Shown: in pieces, positions 5,091 through 5,271 of the stretch | How the letters are laid out: each line of letters begins with the position of its first letter | Position numbering within the stretch: position 1 is the stretch's first letter | From: Sporomusa sp. | GTDB lineage: Bacteria > Bacillota_C > Negativicutes > Sporomusales > Sporomusaceae | DNA: 5,271 bases | NCBI GenBank assembly: GCA_029256645.1 | Contig: JAQSXM010000270.1 | Span: 1 to 5,271, forward strand | Direction of reading: 5' to 3' | Program-made: the position numbers and the translations under genes | Notes under the pieces: model-generated | What the model was told of the DNA's origin: nothing | What the model saw: only the letters and a program-made list of their open reading frames with translations | The model's database searches: none

Positions 5091-5271
5091 TGATATGAAA
5101 GTTATATAAAAAAATCAAGTTCAATCCGACTATCCTTGTATATCCTGACAGACTTCACCATGCTTTGAACCATGGATTTGCATTCATCCGGGGTAGATTC
5201 TACCCACTGCCGTTTAAAGTTTTTAAGAACCGATAAGAGCTGATCAACAGACTTTACCCGCTCCTGCTCAG
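5085..5271. mobile_element. One end of a skin-like or prophage-like element inserted in cotJC
   Basis: From about 5085 the sequence no longer belongs to cotJC. The first thing in it is the tail of a large serine recombinase, transcribed toward the cotJC fragment and ending 11 nt from its stop. A recombinase gene next to its own att site, inside a sporulation gene cut in frame-intact fashion, is the known plan of the Bacillus sigK intervening element and related cases. The left boundary is approximate. The right end, size and cargo are outside the window, so a plain prophage or an inactive insertion cannot be excluded. Confidence 0.68.
5102..5271 (-). CDS. Large serine recombinase, C-terminal end (partial, continues beyond the window)
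   Basis: Reading the minus strand from the window edge gives 55 codons and a TAA stop at 5104-5102, beginning EQERVKSVDQLLSVLKNF and ending VKSVRIYKDSRIELDFFI. The end resembles the usual C-terminus of large serine recombinases and phage integrases, which finish in a beta-hairpin of the form (I/V)xx-(I/V)xxDxRIE(I/L)xF after a coiled-coil region. These enzymes (such as SpoIVCA of the B. subtilis skin element) cut and rejoin DNA at att sites through an N-terminal catalytic serine. That domain and the DNA-binding domains are not in the window, so the assignment rests on the tail and on its position beside the interrupted cotJC. It converges on cotJC. Confidence 0.72.
   Translation of the reverse strand, partial: EQERVKSVDQLLSVLKNFKRQWVESTPDECKSMVQSMVKSVRIYKDSRIELDFFI

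Noticed and set aside
5088..5101. A simple frameshift as the cause of the cotJC truncation
   Set aside because: None of the three frames after 5087 contains anything like TDIGTEE or later CotJC sequence, so sequence has been replaced rather than shifted.
1..5271. CRISPR arrays, tRNA or rRNA genes, riboswitches
   Set aside because: No spaced direct repeats, cloverleaf pattern, rRNA stretches or long structured leader were seen by eye on either strand.

Overview
The window most likely comes from an endospore-forming Bacillota (Firmicutes) genome. The evidence is a cotJ spore-coat operon, Gram-positive-style ribosome binding sites (AGGAGG, AAAGGAG, AGAGGTG), and two promoters of the mother-cell sporulation sigma type. 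A two-module DUF2935 protein, a YncE-like beta-propeller and an unlinked SEDS gene would fit the Sporomusa/Pelosinus group (Negativicutes), but that placement is inference from general gene content, not proof.

Layout. Positions 1-76 carry a sporulation-type promoter reading into a 411-aa protein made of two DUF2935 modules and a long acidic-then-basic tail (77-1312). A terminator hairpin (1328-1355) separates it from a convergent minus-strand gene for a cytoplasmic YncE-like beta-propeller (1376-2302). The good ribosome binding site and ATG of that gene (2323-2337) are one base out of frame with the body. From a divergent region with a housekeeping -10 box, a stand-alone FtsW/RodA/SpoVE (SEDS) peptidoglycan polymerase is transcribed rightward (2510-3715). 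After a 161-bp spacer with an AT-rich inverted repeat comes a small PspC-domain membrane protein (3877-4152) and a strong intrinsic terminator (4165-4197).

The last 1.1 kb is the cotJ operon: cotJA (4269-4604, with an unusual Asp/Met/Cys-rich N-terminal extension), cotJB (4629-4886) and cotJC (from 4911). cotJC, which encodes a manganese-catalase-like coat protein, breaks off after about 57-59 codons. It runs into a short stretch that ends with the C-terminus of a convergent large serine recombinase leaving the window (complement 5102-5271). This is the arrangement expected at one end of a skin-like or prophage-like element inserted in a sporulation gene. In such systems the recombinase excises the element in the mother cell and restores the gene. 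That is the main discovery here; the far end of the element and the 3' part of cotJC lie outside the window.

The DUF2935 gene and the cotJ operon share nearly the same promoter (ACATT, 14 nt, then CATAMAATACACTA, where M is A or C). This suggests that both are switched on together in the mother cell during sporulation.
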